NCBI RefSeq assembly: GCF_006715225.1
Contig: NZ_VFMU01000001.1
Location: 2,294,001-2,358,000, forward strand
DNA from: Arthrobacter sp. SLBN-112
Lineage (GTDB): Bacteria; Actinomycetota; Actinomycetes; Actinomycetales; Micrococcaceae
DNA length: 64,000 nucleotides
Direction of reading: 5' to 3'
A program made the translations under genes and the position numbers. The notes under the pieces are model-generated. The model saw only the letters and a list, made by a program, of their open reading frames with translations. It ran no database searches and was not told the DNA's origin. Below are positions 45,691 to 55,742 of the stretch, piece after piece. The first letter of the stretch is position 1, and every line of letters begins with the position of its first letter.

Positions 45691-46761
45691 CTAATGGCTG
45701 TCGTTCGGGTAGCTCACGCCCAGCTGGGCGCGAACACCGTCGAACAGGCGCATGGTGTTCAGCGTGTCCTCAAGCGGCATCACCGGACTTTCGGTCAGCC
45801 CCTGCTGGACACACCGCATGACTTCGCGCAGTTCGTAAGCGTAGCCCTTGCCTACCACGTCAAAGGTCTCAGTTCGGCTCTCTTCCCACCCCTTGGTGAT
45901 GATGAGTTCGCCGGGGTTGTTGATGGAACCCACGCTCTGCAGGAAGCCCTGGCTCCCCGCGACGGTTGCCGTGCGGGGACCGTGGGCCAGGAGCGAGGAG
46001 GTGAGCTGCACCTGGGCCGCGTTGCCGTAGCCAAGGGTCATAGCGTTCTGCGCGTCCACGCCGTCATCGTTGACAAAGCCGGTGGCGCTGACTGTCTGGG
46101 GAAAGCCAAGGGTGCCCAGCGCCCACAGGAGCGGGTAGACGGACAAATCCAGCAAGGCACCTCCGCCGTCCTTCCGGGCCCACAGCCTGGCTGTGGGGGA
46201 GTACGGCGCCGGGAATCCCAGGTCCGCGGTGATCCAGTGGATGTCGCCCAGTTCACCCGAAGCTGCGATCTGGAACGCCCGCTGCATCGAGGGCAGGAAG
46301 CGGCTCCACACCGCCTCCATGAGGAAGAGCCCGCGACTGCGGGCAAGGTCGATGAGTTCCGATGCTTCACGGGCGTTGATGGTGAAAGCCTTCTCGCAGA
46401 GAACATGCTTGCCGGCGTTGAGGGCGGCAAGGACTATCTCGTGGTGCTGTGCGTGGGGCGTGGCGACGTAGACAACGTCCACGGCGTCATCGGCGAGCAG
46501 CCGATGGTAGCCGGGTACACCGTCGTCGTCCCCGTAGGCCTTTGCAAAGTCATAGGCCACGGCAAAAGCGTCGGCAGTGTCCTGTGTCCGGGAGCTGACC
46601 GCATACAGCTCGGCGTCTTCAAGCAGCGCGAGGTCCTGCGAGACGGCGCGGGCGATGCTGCCCGTCGCGATGATCCCCCAGCGAAGGCGAGCACCGGTAG
46701 CAGAACGGGGATCCTGGTCGGGCTGGCTGGAAAGCCATGGCGTGGCGATGGGAGCAGTCAT
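45691..46761 (-). CDS. Gfo/Idh/MocA-family oxidoreductase
   Basis: A 356-residue NAD(P)-dependent oxidoreductase. The Rossmann start LRWGIIATGSIARAVSQDL is near residue 26, DVVYVATPHAQHHEIVLAALNAGKHVLCEKAFTINAREA gives the EKP-like nucleotide motif (here EKAF), and FLMEAVWSRFLP carries the second-half signature. The replaced Pro in the EKP motif is a common variant in the dimeric dihydrodiol dehydrogenase branch. The substrate is probably a sugar or cyclitol derivative. ATG 46761 has an AGGA eight bases upstream; a longer in-frame ORF to 46860 lacks one. Confidence 0.87.
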   Translation of the reverse strand: MTAPIATPWLSSQPDQDPRSATGARLRWGIIATGSIARAVSQDLALLEDAELYAVSSRTQDTADAFAVAYDFAKAYGDDDGVPGYHRLLADDAVDVVYVATPHAQHHEIVLAALNAGKHVLCEKAFTINAREASELIDLARSRGLFLMEAVWSRFLPSMQRAFQIAASGELGDIHWITADLGFPAPYSPTARLWARKDGGGALLDLSVYPLLWALGTLGFPQTVSATGFVNDDGVDAQNAMTLGYGNAAQVQLTSSLLAHGPRTATVAGSQGFLQSVGSINNPGELIITKGWEESRTETFDVVGKGYAYELREVMRCVQQGLTESPVMPLEDTLNTMRLFDGVRAQLGVSYPNDSH

Positions 46762-46882
46762 AGCTGCAATCCTGTCACAGCGGCGGGGAAGGACAGGGAA
46801 CTTCCGGCGGGATGACGCAGGAGACCAGGAAGGGCCAACGATGGGACGGGATGTCCTCACCTTTGGCCCTCGTGGACTGTTG

Positions 46883-47587
46883 TCAGGCGTTGGCGGCCGC
46901 CGCCCTGCCGCGGACCGGCTCCTCCGTCAGCTTGCCCTGCTGCAGGCGGAACCGGCGGTCCGTTTTGTTGGCCAAGGCCCGGTCGTGCGTGACCACCAGG
47001 ATGGTGGTGTCGTGATCCCGGCTGAGCGAGCTGAGGAGCTCGATGATGTGGTCGCCGGTCTGCTCGTCGAGGTTGCCCGTGGGCTCATCGGCGAGGATCA
47101 GCTTGGGCTCGTTGGCCAGTGCCCGGGCAATGGCCACGCGCTGCTGCTCGCCGCCGGAGAGCCGGTTGATGCGCCGCCCGTGCTTGGAGGGATCCAGCTG
47201 GACCTGCTCCAGCAGCTCCCTGGCGCGCTGCGCCCTGGCCGCGTTGCGCACTCCGGCGAATTCCATGGGGAGCATGACGTTGTCGATGGCGGACAGGTTG
47301 GGGATCAGGTTGAACTGCTGGAACACGAAGCCGATGTCCCGGCGGCGGTATTCCGTCAGCTTTGCATCCGGCATGCCGGCAAGGCTGACACCATTGACGA
47401 CGACGTCTCCGCTGGTGGGTTTGTCCAGTGCACCAAGGAGGGACAACAGCGTGCTCTTGCCGCTGCCGCTCTTGCCCACGATCGAGGCCAGCGCGCCCTG
47501 TTCGAGGACGAAGCTGACGTCGTTGACCGGTTTGATGGTGCGGTCACCGGAGTTGAAGGTGCGGACCAGGTTCTTGACTTCAATCAT
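46883..47587 (-). CDS. ABC transporter ATP-binding protein (MacB/LolD-like)
   Basis: A 234-residue ATPase with Walker [10 protein letters not shown] (residues 39-47), Q-loop [16 protein letters not shown], signature [15 protein letters not shown] and Walker [14 protein letters not shown]. The sequence type is that of the MacB/LolD/FtsE group, which powers FtsX-like permeases in mechanotransmission rather than conventional transport. The permease gene lies immediately upstream with a two-base gap, so they are one unit. Confidence 0.92.
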   Translation of the reverse strand: MIEVKNLVRTFNSGDRTIKPVNDVSFVLEQGALASIVGKSGSGKSTLLSLLGALDKPTSGDVVVNGVSLAGMPDAKLTEYRRRDIGFVFQQFNLIPNLSAIDNVMLPMEFAGVRNAARAQRARELLEQVQLDPSKHGRRINRLSGGEQQRVAIARALANEPKLILADEPTGNLDEQTGDHIIELLSSLSRDHDTTILVVTHDRALANKTDRRFRLQQGKLTEEPVRGRAAAANA

Positions 47588-47589
47588 GG

Positions 47590-49047
47590 CTATTCTCCTC
47601 GCAGGACTTCGATGGGACGGATGCGTGCCGTGAGCAGCGCGGGAACCAGGGCACCGATAATGGCGACGCCGAACACGGCGGCGATGCCACCGGCAATAAC
47701 TCCGGGCGATGCGCCGGCGGTGACGGAGGTCAACAGCTGGGAAGCGCCGCCAAAGGGTCCACCCTGGCCGCCCGGGAAGCCCGCGCCACCGCCGGCCCCG
47801 CCCGGAAAGCCCCGGCCCGTGGTGGCAGTGGTTGTGGTGGTGTTGCTGCTGATCAGGGCGGAGGCAATGCCGCCGCTGGCGAACGAAGCGATGGCGGTCC
47901 CCACGGCGCTGCCCAGGGCTGCCAGGACCAGCGCTTCGAGGACGAACTGCAGGCCGATGGTGCGGTTGGGCGCGCCAATGGCCTTCAGCACGCCGATTTC
48001 GCGGCGGCGCTCGCGGACCAGCATCACCATGATGAGCAGGATGATGAGTCCGGCAGTGCCCAGGGCGGCGACGAACGCGATGAAGGAGATGTTCTTGACG
48101 CTGTCCAGGGAGCTGACCGCGCTCTGCAGGTTCTGGCCCTGGGTCACGTCAGCCTTGTCCGCGCCAAGGGCTGTCTGCAAAGCCGTCTTGGCAGCGGCGA
48201 CATTGTCCATGGAATTGACCGTCACGATCATGCTGGACAGTTCACCGGGTGTGCCGGCGAGGGTCTGGGCGGTGGGGAGGGTGACATAGACAGCGTTGTT
48301 GCCGAAGGTGGTGCCGGCGTCGAACAGGCCGGAGACCGTGTAGGTCTGGTCATTGATGGTGAAGGTGGATCCGACGGTGAGGCTGTTCTTCTCCGCCAAA
48401 GTGGTGCCCAACAATGCGGCCGTGGACGCCGCCGAGTAGTCGCCGAGGCCGGAGCCCTGGGTAATGTTCAGTGCCTTGCCCGTGGTGTCCACCTCGGCGC
48501 CGATGCCGGTGGCGGTGATGGGCAGGGACCGGGTGGGCTGCTGGGTGGTTCCGGTGGCCCCCGTGGTGCCGTTGGCCTGCTGGTTGCGGTTGCCAAGGGT
48601 GCCCGCATCCACCGCCGCCGTCAGGCTGGTGGTCAGCGTGGCAGCCGCCTGGCCGCCGGGGCCGCCCTGCCCGGCTTGGCCTCCGGGGCCGGCCTGGCCG
48701 GTTTGTCCAGTTTGTGCAGCGGCCTGTGCGGCGGCTTCCGCAGCGTTGCGCAGCCGCAGTGAGGAGGTCCCGACGACGGCACTGACGTTGGGCACGCCGG
48801 CGGCCGTGGCTGCCTGGTCGGTGGTGAGCGGCTCGCCGCCGCCTTCGAAGCCCTGCCCGCCGGCGGGGTTGACGGTCAGGACGGTGCCGACGGAGGCGTT
48901 GAGCTCCTGGACTTTCGCCCCGACCGCCTGGTTGGCCACCAGCATGGCCAGGGCAAGGCCTATGGCGACGGCCAGCACCGCGACAACAGCTGCGGTGCGG
49001 ACCTTGTTTCTGAAGGCATTGCCTACGCTTCGGGCAAGGACGCTCAC
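47590..49047 (-). CDS. MacB-like FtsX-domain ABC permease
   Basis: A 485-residue permease with one N-terminal membrane segment (about 20-40), a large extracellular MacB periplasmic core-type domain, and three C-terminal segments of the FtsX domain (about 313-335, 360-395 and 440-475). The outer domain has a Gly/Gln/Pro-rich low-complexity insert (about 110-133). A second Gly/Pro/Phe stretch ([15 protein letters not shown]) lies between segments 3 and 4. The start is GTG 49047 with AGGAG upstream. Such pairs export peptides, lipoproteins or antibiotics, or sense cell-envelope stress; the substrate is unknown. Confidence 0.85.
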   Translation of the reverse strand: MSVLARSVGNAFRNKVRTAAVVAVLAVAIGLALAMLVANQAVGAKVQELNASVGTVLTVNPAGGQGFEGGGEPLTTDQAATAAGVPNVSAVVGTSSLRLRNAAEAAAQAAAQTGQTGQAGPGGQAGQGGPGGQAAATLTTSLTAAVDAGTLGNRNQQANGTTGATGTTQQPTRSLPITATGIGAEVDTTGKALNITQGSGLGDYSAASTAALLGTTLAEKNSLTVGSTFTINDQTYTVSGLFDAGTTFGNNAVYVTLPTAQTLAGTPGELSSMIVTVNSMDNVAAAKTALQTALGADKADVTQGQNLQSAVSSLDSVKNISFIAFVAALGTAGLIILLIMVMLVRERRREIGVLKAIGAPNRTIGLQFVLEALVLAALGSAVGTAIASFASGGIASALISSNTTTTTATTGRGFPGGAGGGAGFPGGQGGPFGGASQLLTSVTAGASPGVIAGGIAAVFGVAIIGALVPALLTARIRPIEVLRGE

Positions 49048-49176
49048 TCTACTCCTATGACTCAGGTGCCGGCGCGGAAGGCCGGCTTCGCATCAACCCT
49101 CGCCGGGCATCCTGTGCAGGAATCCGGCCAGACCTGTGCCTGGGCTGTGAAGTGTTTGCGGCTGTGCCAAGACGCA

Positions 49177-49211
49177 GGAATGCCCGGCCCCTCGGAGGGA
49201 CCGGGCATTCC
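49177..49211 (-). terminator. terminator hairpin after the sugar ABC operon
   Basis: A perfect 11-bp stem (49177-49187 with 49201-49211) and an inner CCCT/AGGG pairing, 34 bases past the stop of the sugar-binding protein gene. There is little T tract. Confidence 0.65.
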
Positions 49212-49244
49212 GGTTGCCGGTGTACCGGCTGGTTCTAAAGGGTG

Positions 49245-50342
49245 TTACTTGGTGATCGGGCCGAGTACGGGATCGTCCTTGTAGGCCGTCTTCACGTTGG
49301 CGGCGGTCACGATGACCGGCTCCAGCAGGTAGGCCGGAACGGTCTTGACCTTGTTGTTGTAGGACTTGTCGTCGTTGACCTCAGGCTTCTTGCCTGCCTG
49401 GAGGTCCTTGACCATGGTGATCGCGTGCTCAACGAGCTTGCGGGTGTCCTTGTTGATGGTGGAGTACTGCTCACCCGCGAGGATGGACTTGACGGACTCA
49501 ACTTCCGAGTCCTGGCCGGTGATGACGGGGGTCGGCTTCCCGGCTGCCTTGACCGAGGTCAGGACGGCGCGGGCCAGGGTGTCGTTGGGGGAGAGGACGC
49601 CGTCCAGGCTTGCGCTGCCGTAGCTGCCGGTGAGCAGCGTGTCGGCACGGCGCTGGGCGTTCTCTGCCTTCCAGCCCTGGGTCACAGCCTGCTCAAAGTT
49701 GGTCTGGCCGGACAGGACCTTGAGCGTGCCGTCGTCGATCTTCGGCTTCAGGACGCTCATGGCGCCGTCGAAGAAGACCTTTGCGTTGGCGTCATCGGGG
49801 GAGCCGGCGAAGAGTTCGATGTTGTAGGGGCCGCTTGGCTTCTTGGCCTTCATGCCCTCCAGCAGGGCCTGGCCCTGGAGGACACCGACCTTGAAGTTGT
49901 CGTAGGCCACGTAGTAGTCCACGTTCTCGGTGTTCAGCAGCAGGCGGTCGTAAGCGATGATGGTGGCGCCGCTGTCCTTGGCCTGCTTCAGCTGGGTTCC
50001 CAGCTGGGAGCCGTCGATGGCACCCACGATGATGACCTTGGCACCCTTGGTGACCATGGCGCTGATCTGGTTCTGCTGCTCCGACACGCCGCCGTTGGCG
50101 AACTGGACGTCAGCCTTGAACCCTGCACCGTTGAGGCCGTCGTTGAAGAGCTTTTCGGCCAGAACCCAGTTTTCACTGGTTTTCTGCGGGAGTGCCACGC
50201 CGATGGAGGAGTCCTGCGGGAATCCGCCTGCTCCTCCGCTGGCTCCGCCCGAGGGGGATTCCGAGCGTCCACAGCCCGTCAGCGCCAGTGCTGCGATGGC
50301 AGCAACCGCTGCGGCCTTTCCTGCTTTACCAAACATTCGCAT
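49245..50342 (-). CDS. sugar-binding lipoprotein of a ChvE-type ABC importer
   Basis: A 365-residue solute-binding lipoprotein (lipobox LTGC, Cys24) of the ribose/ChvE family. The mature start GVALPQKTSENWVLAEKLFNDGL, DYYVAYDNFKVGVLQG, FAGSPDDANAKVFFDGA and PVITGQDSEVESVKSI match the multiple-monosaccharide-binding ChvE/GguXylF-like group, which binds xylose, glucose, galactose or arabinose. It is the last gene of the operon, after ATPase and permease, an order also found in other ggu/mms clusters. The ROK repressor upstream suggests a pentose or hexose inducer. Confidence 0.87.
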   Translation of the reverse strand: MRMFGKAGKAAAVAAIAALALTGCGRSESPSGGASGGAGGFPQDSSIGVALPQKTSENWVLAEKLFNDGLNGAGFKADVQFANGGVSEQQNQISAMVTKGAKVIIVGAIDGSQLGTQLKQAKDSGATIIAYDRLLLNTENVDYYVAYDNFKVGVLQGQALLEGMKAKKPSGPYNIELFAGSPDDANAKVFFDGAMSVLKPKIDDGTLKVLSGQTNFEQAVTQGWKAENAQRRADTLLTGSYGSASLDGVLSPNDTLARAVLTSVKAAGKPTPVITGQDSEVESVKSILAGEQYSTINKDTRKLVEHAITMVKDLQAGKKPEVNDDKSYNNKVKTVPAYLLEPVIVTAANVKTAYKDDPVLGPITK

Positions 50343-50391
50343 TGTTGGTTCTCTTTCTTTGTTGTGTATAACTCGGTCAGGTCGCGGGAGC

Positions 50392-51678
50392 TCAGGCTTC
50401 CCTGGCGATCGCTTCCTTGGTGGAGGTGGTTTCGTCGGGCTGGAGCGGGTTGCTCGGGCCGCCGCCGGAGGGGCGGTTGAAGTTCCTGGTCAGCATGCCG
50501 ATGATGGACGTCTTGCCCTGGCTCTTGTTGTAGACGTCGAAGGCGACAGCGATCAGGAGCACCAGGCCCTTGATGATCTGGGTCAGGTCTGCACCGACGC
50601 CGAGGAGCTGGAGGCCGTTGTTCAGGACTGCCATGACCAGGCCACCGATGATGGACCCGATGACGGTGCCCACGCCGCCGGTCACTGCCGCGCCGCCGAT
50701 GAATACTGCGGCGATGGCGTCCAGTTCCCAGCCGACGCCGTCGAACGGACCTGAGGCGGTGGACCGGCCGACGAAGATCATGCCGGCCAGGCCCGCCAGG
50801 ATGGACATGTTCATCATCACCAGGAAGTTGACCTTCTTGGACTGGACGCCGGACAGCTCTGCTGCATGCCGGTTGCCACCCACGGCGTAGACGTGGCGGC
50901 CGATGACGGTGCGGGAGGAGATGAAGCCGTAGATCAGGACAAGGACGGCCAGGATGAGGCCGGGGACAGGGAAGGAGGTGCCCGGACGGCCCGTGGCGAA
51001 CAGGTACGTGGCGTAGAGGACGGCTGCGCAGACGAGGACCAGCTTCAGGACGGTGACCCACATTTCGGGAACTTCGGCACCGAGTGCCTTGGCCCTGGCG
51101 CGGGAGCGCAGCTCGCTGACGACCACGAACGCGGCGGCGGCAAGGCCGAGCAGCAGGGTCAAGTTGTTGTAACCGATGTTGGGTCCTACTTCGGGCAGGT
51201 ACCCGGAGCCCAGGTACTGGAAGTCCGAGGGGACGGGGATGGTGTTGGACTTGCCCACGAACTGGTTGAAGCCGCGGAACAGGAGCATGCCTGCCAGGGT
51301 CACGATGAACGCCGGGATCCCGACGTACGCGGTCCACCAGCCCTGCCAGGCGCCGATCAGGGCGCCCAGGAGCAGGCCGAGGAGGACCCCGGCGTACCAG
51401 GGGATGCCCCAGTCGCGGATGGCCAGGGCCACGGTGACGCCAACGAAGGCGGCGACGGAGCCGACGGAAAGGTCGATGTGTCCGGCGATTATCACCAGCA
51501 CCATGCCGATTGCCAGGATGAGGATGTAGGAGTTGCCGTTGAAGAGGTTGATGACGTTGCCGGAGGTAAGCGTCCGGCCTTGGGTGGCAATCTGGAAGAA
51601 GATGATCAGCGCCACCAGGGCGAAGATCATGCCGAATTGGCGGGTATTGCCGCCAAAAAGCTTCTTGAGGGCGTTCAT
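50392..51678 (-). CDS. sugar ABC transporter permease (GguB/MmsB-like)
   Basis: A 428-residue permease of the branched-chain/ribose (BPD_transp_2) type. It has about 10-11 hydrophobic segments and the conserved GHIDLSVGSVAAFVGVTVAL and AVFIGGAAVTGGVGTVIGSIIGGLVMAVLNNGLQLLGV blocks. The length and a longer periplasmic region match the multiple-sugar GguB/MmsB permeases rather than RbsC (~320). It lies 49 bases upstream of the binding-protein gene and 45 bases downstream of the ATPase gene. Confidence 0.9.
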   Translation of the reverse strand: MNALKKLFGGNTRQFGMIFALVALIIFFQIATQGRTLTSGNVINLFNGNSYILILAIGMVLVIIAGHIDLSVGSVAAFVGVTVALAIRDWGIPWYAGVLLGLLLGALIGAWQGWWTAYVGIPAFIVTLAGMLLFRGFNQFVGKSNTIPVPSDFQYLGSGYLPEVGPNIGYNNLTLLLGLAAAAFVVVSELRSRARAKALGAEVPEMWVTVLKLVLVCAAVLYATYLFATGRPGTSFPVPGLILAVLVLIYGFISSRTVIGRHVYAVGGNRHAAELSGVQSKKVNFLVMMNMSILAGLAGMIFVGRSTASGPFDGVGWELDAIAAVFIGGAAVTGGVGTVIGSIIGGLVMAVLNNGLQLLGVGADLTQIIKGLVLLIAVAFDVYNKSQGKTSIIGMLTRNFNRPSGGGPSNPLQPDETTSTKEAIAREA

Positions 51679-51723
51679 GGTTTCAGTCCTTGTGTCCGGA
51701 AGGTTCTGGAATGGGCCAGAGGG

Positions 51724-53283
<1,560 letters not shown>

Positions 53284-53372
53284 GTTGCCCTAACCCTCCA
53301 ATGCAATGACTTCTTTGTCCGGCCGGCAAAGCGCAGGGCCGTCTGAACCAAAAGTAAACTGGATCACAGCTG

Positions 53373-53395
53373 TTGTCGTCAAGTCTTTAACGCAA
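53373..53395. promoter_or_regulatory. candidate ROK operator at the sugar ABC promoter
   Basis: On the plus strand TTGT-C-GTCAAG-TCT-TTAACGCAA. It is a rough inverted repeat of TTG..GTNAA half-sites. It overlaps a possible minus-strand -35 (TTGACG at 53377-53382) 17 bases from a weak GTTTAC. The same sequence occurs at 54634-54656 upstream of the ROK gene, with 19 of 23 bases identical. Confidence 0.65.
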
Positions 53396-53415
53396 TTGCC
53401 GGGTAACGATGTGGT

Positions 53416-54606
53416 CTAGGACTTCCGAATCCCGGCGTGCTGGAACACCAGGGCGGCTGCCCCGAGGGCCTCTGCGCGGTCTCCCAGGGAGGACATGGTG
53501 AGGGTTGTGGTCTCACCAATAACCGGCACCGCATGGCGGATTAATCCCCTCCGGATAGGGTCCAGCAGGATGTCCCCAAGGCCTGCCAGCGGCCCGCCTA
53601 CAACGATCACCTCAGGATTGATCAGGTTGGCCACATTGCCCAGCGCGCGGCCTACCGCCAATCCTGCGTCGTCCACCACGCGGAGGGTGGCAGAGTCCCT
53701 GTTGAGGGCCTTGCGGACAATGTCCGCGGGTGTCAGGGGAGGGTCCTCGCCCCGGCTGAGGAGCTCAATCATGGTGGTGGTGGACGCTATGGTTTCAAGG
53801 CATCCGCGGTTGCCGCAGCGGCACACCAGCCCCTGCTCGTGGATGGTGGCATGGCCGATTTCGCCGGTGATCCCCACGTTGCCGTAGTAGGGCGAACCGT
53901 TGAGGATCAAGCCGGCGCCGATGCCGGATCCAATTTTCAGGAACAGCAAGTTGCTGACCCCCGAATGCTGCCCCCAAGTCACTTCTGACCAGGCCCCGAG
54001 ATTGGCGTCGTTGTCAACAAAGACGGGGATTCTCAAGGTTTCCTCAAGATGCTGAAGGATGTTGATGCCTACCCATTCGGGAAGGATCGCGCCCTGGGCC
54101 ACCGTCCCGGTCCGGCGGTCAATGGGGCCGGGAATGCCGACGCCGGCGCCCACCACCGAGGTGCGTTCCACCCCGCTTTCCCGGAGCAGTTTCTCCAATA
54201 GGTCCACCGCCGCCTGGATACCTTCCTCCGCTTGGTGGCCCAAGGGGAGGAGAACCGATTCTTCGGCAATGACGTGGTAGCTGAGCGACGCCAGCACCAC
54301 CCGCAGGTGCCGCCGCCCGAAGTCGATTCCCACTGCTACCGCGCCGTTGCTGTTCAGCCGTACGTTCAGTGCCCGGCGGCCGGAGCTGGTAATGGGTTCG
54401 GTGGACGCCAGGCCCGAATCCAGCATGATCTTGACGATGTTCGAGACAGTGGCCGTGGAGAGCCCTGTCTGCCGGGCGAGCTCCGCCTGCGTGGACGGGC
54501 CGCCCATAAGTGCCTCAATGATCCGCTGCTGGTTCAGCTGCCGCAGGGCGGATTGTGAACCGGGGTTCTTGGGCTTGCTCCTCGTTGAGCGCGTGGTTGC
54601 GGACAT
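53416..54606 (-). CDS. ROK-family transcriptional repressor (XylR/NagC type)
   Basis: A 396-residue regulator with an N-terminal winged helix (LRQLNQQRIIEALMGGPSTQAELARQTGLSTATVSNIVKIML) and a ROK sugar-kinase-like domain. The domain has the glucose-binding blocks VDNDANLGAWSEVTWG and GEIGHATI and the zinc motif CRCGNRGCLE. It sits directly upstream of the sugar ABC operon in the same direction. It is very likely an autoregulated repressor of that importer, released by the transported sugar. The near-identical operator-like sequences at both promoters support this. Confidence 0.9.
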   Translation of the reverse strand: MSATTRSTRSKPKNPGSQSALRQLNQQRIIEALMGGPSTQAELARQTGLSTATVSNIVKIMLDSGLASTEPITSSGRRALNVRLNSNGAVAVGIDFGRRHLRVVLASLSYHVIAEESVLLPLGHQAEEGIQAAVDLLEKLLRESGVERTSVVGAGVGIPGPIDRRTGTVAQGAILPEWVGINILQHLEETLRIPVFVDNDANLGAWSEVTWGQHSGVSNLLFLKIGSGIGAGLILNGSPYYGNVGITGEIGHATIHEQGLVCRCGNRGCLETIASTTTMIELLSRGEDPPLTPADIVRKALNRDSATLRVVDDAGLAVGRALGNVANLINPEVIVVGGPLAGLGDILLDPIRRGLIRHAVPVIGETTTLTMSSLGDRAEALGAAALVFQHAGIRKS

Positions 54607-54633
54607 GCTAAGAAGATTGCCCTATCGCTGCTC

Positions 54634-54656
54634 TTGTAGTCAAGAAGTTAACGCAA
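54634..54656. promoter_or_regulatory. candidate ROK autoregulatory operator
   Basis: TTGT-A-GTCAAG-AAG-TTAACGCAA, lying 28-50 bases before the ROK ATG. It is in the same orientation as the copy at 53373-53395 and also overlaps a minus-strand -35-like TTGACT. Confidence 0.65.
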
Positions 54657-54846
54657 GGCCTCGCGGATGTGCGGCGAACCGTCGGCCAAATCGCCGCTCC
54701 ACCGTTTCCGTGCATTACGTCCCGGGTCGGTCCCGGCCGGGTCCAAACGACCCGTCGTCCTTTCCATGCGGCTGGCTAGGCTGGACCATGAGATCAGTCC
54801 GGCCCTTCCACCTTTTGTGTGGACGGGGATACAGAAGGTGGTAACG

Positions 54847-55716
54847 ATGCTGCTGTCCGTCCTGCAGGCGAACGCTGTGGTCCTGGACGTCGAGGCCAAT
54901 CTTCGGACCATTGAGGACGCAGCCATAGGGGCCGCGGATGCGGGCGCCCACCTGCTCCTGACACCGGAACTGTTCCCCGTGGGCTACGCCCCGCTGCGGG
55001 TACGGGACGAGCTGGACCCTGCAAGCCTTCCCGCCATCCGCGAACGGCTGGCCGACATTGCGCGCCGGAACCGCATTGCACTTGTCTATAGCCTGCCCGC
55101 CGAAGCGGCTGGTGACGGCCGCGTTGACGTGGAGGCCGCCGGCACCCGAAGGTGGCACATATCAGCAACCCTGGTGGATGCCACCGGCACCGAGCTGCTG
55201 AGGTACGCCAAGGTGCACCTCTTCGGCGATGAGGAACGCAAGGCGTTCGTGGCAGCCTCGCAACCTCCCGCCGTCGTGGATTTCAACGGCGTCCGCACCT
55301 CATTGCTGATCTGCTACGACATCGAGTTCCCCGAGGCCGCCCGGGCAGCAGCCGGCCGCGGCGCGGAACTGCTCCTGGTCCCCACGGCACTGTCCGCCGG
55401 TTACGAGGCCGTACCCCAGGTGCTCATCCGCGCCCGGGCCCTGGAAAGCCAGCTGAATGTGGCATATGCCAACCACTGTGGCTCCGAGGACGCCTACACC
55501 TTCGGCGGCGGCAGTGTGGTGGCAGGGCCCGACGGCGGACTCCTCGCCGAAGCAGGCGACGCTCCGGCACTGCTTTTCGCCGAGGTGGGACCGGACGCCG
55601 TCCGCGCAGCCAGAAACGACGTGCCGTACCTGCGGGAGCGGCGGCCGGAACTGTACCGAGAATGGGAGGCCGGCCTGGCCCGGGAAACAGGCCAGCCCGG
55701 GGATAGTACCCCCTAG
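54847..55716 (+). CDS. davA: carbon-nitrogen hydrolase, DavA-like (5-aminovaleramide amidohydrolase)
   Basis: A 289-residue nitrilase-superfamily amidase with the catalytic triad Glu41 (TPELFP), Lys122 (YAKVHLFG) and Cys156 (LLICYDIEFPE). The blocks RARALESQLNVAYANHCGSEDAYTFGGGSVVAGPDG and VPYLRERRPELY resemble Pseudomonas DavA. That enzyme hydrolyses 5-aminovaleramide, the product of lysine 2-monooxygenase, to 5-aminovalerate. A DavB-like gene three genes on makes this assignment likely. ATG 54847 is preferred, with an AAGGTGG ribosome site. Relatives act on other amides, so the substrate is inferred from context. Confidence 0.78.
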   Translation: MLLSVLQANAVVLDVEANLRTIEDAAIGAADAGAHLLLTPELFPVGYAPLRVRDELDPASLPAIRERLADIARRNRIALVYSLPAEAAGDGRVDVEAAGTRRWHISATLVDATGTELLRYAKVHLFGDEERKAFVAASQPPAVVDFNGVRTSLLICYDIEFPEAARAAAGRGAELLLVPTALSAGYEAVPQVLIRARALESQLNVAYANHCGSEDAYTFGGGSVVAGPDGGLLAEAGDAPALLFAEVGPDAVRAARNDVPYLRERRPELYREWEAGLARETGQPGDSTP

Positions 55717-55742
55717 CCGCCGCTGCCCACCGTCCCGCCCGG

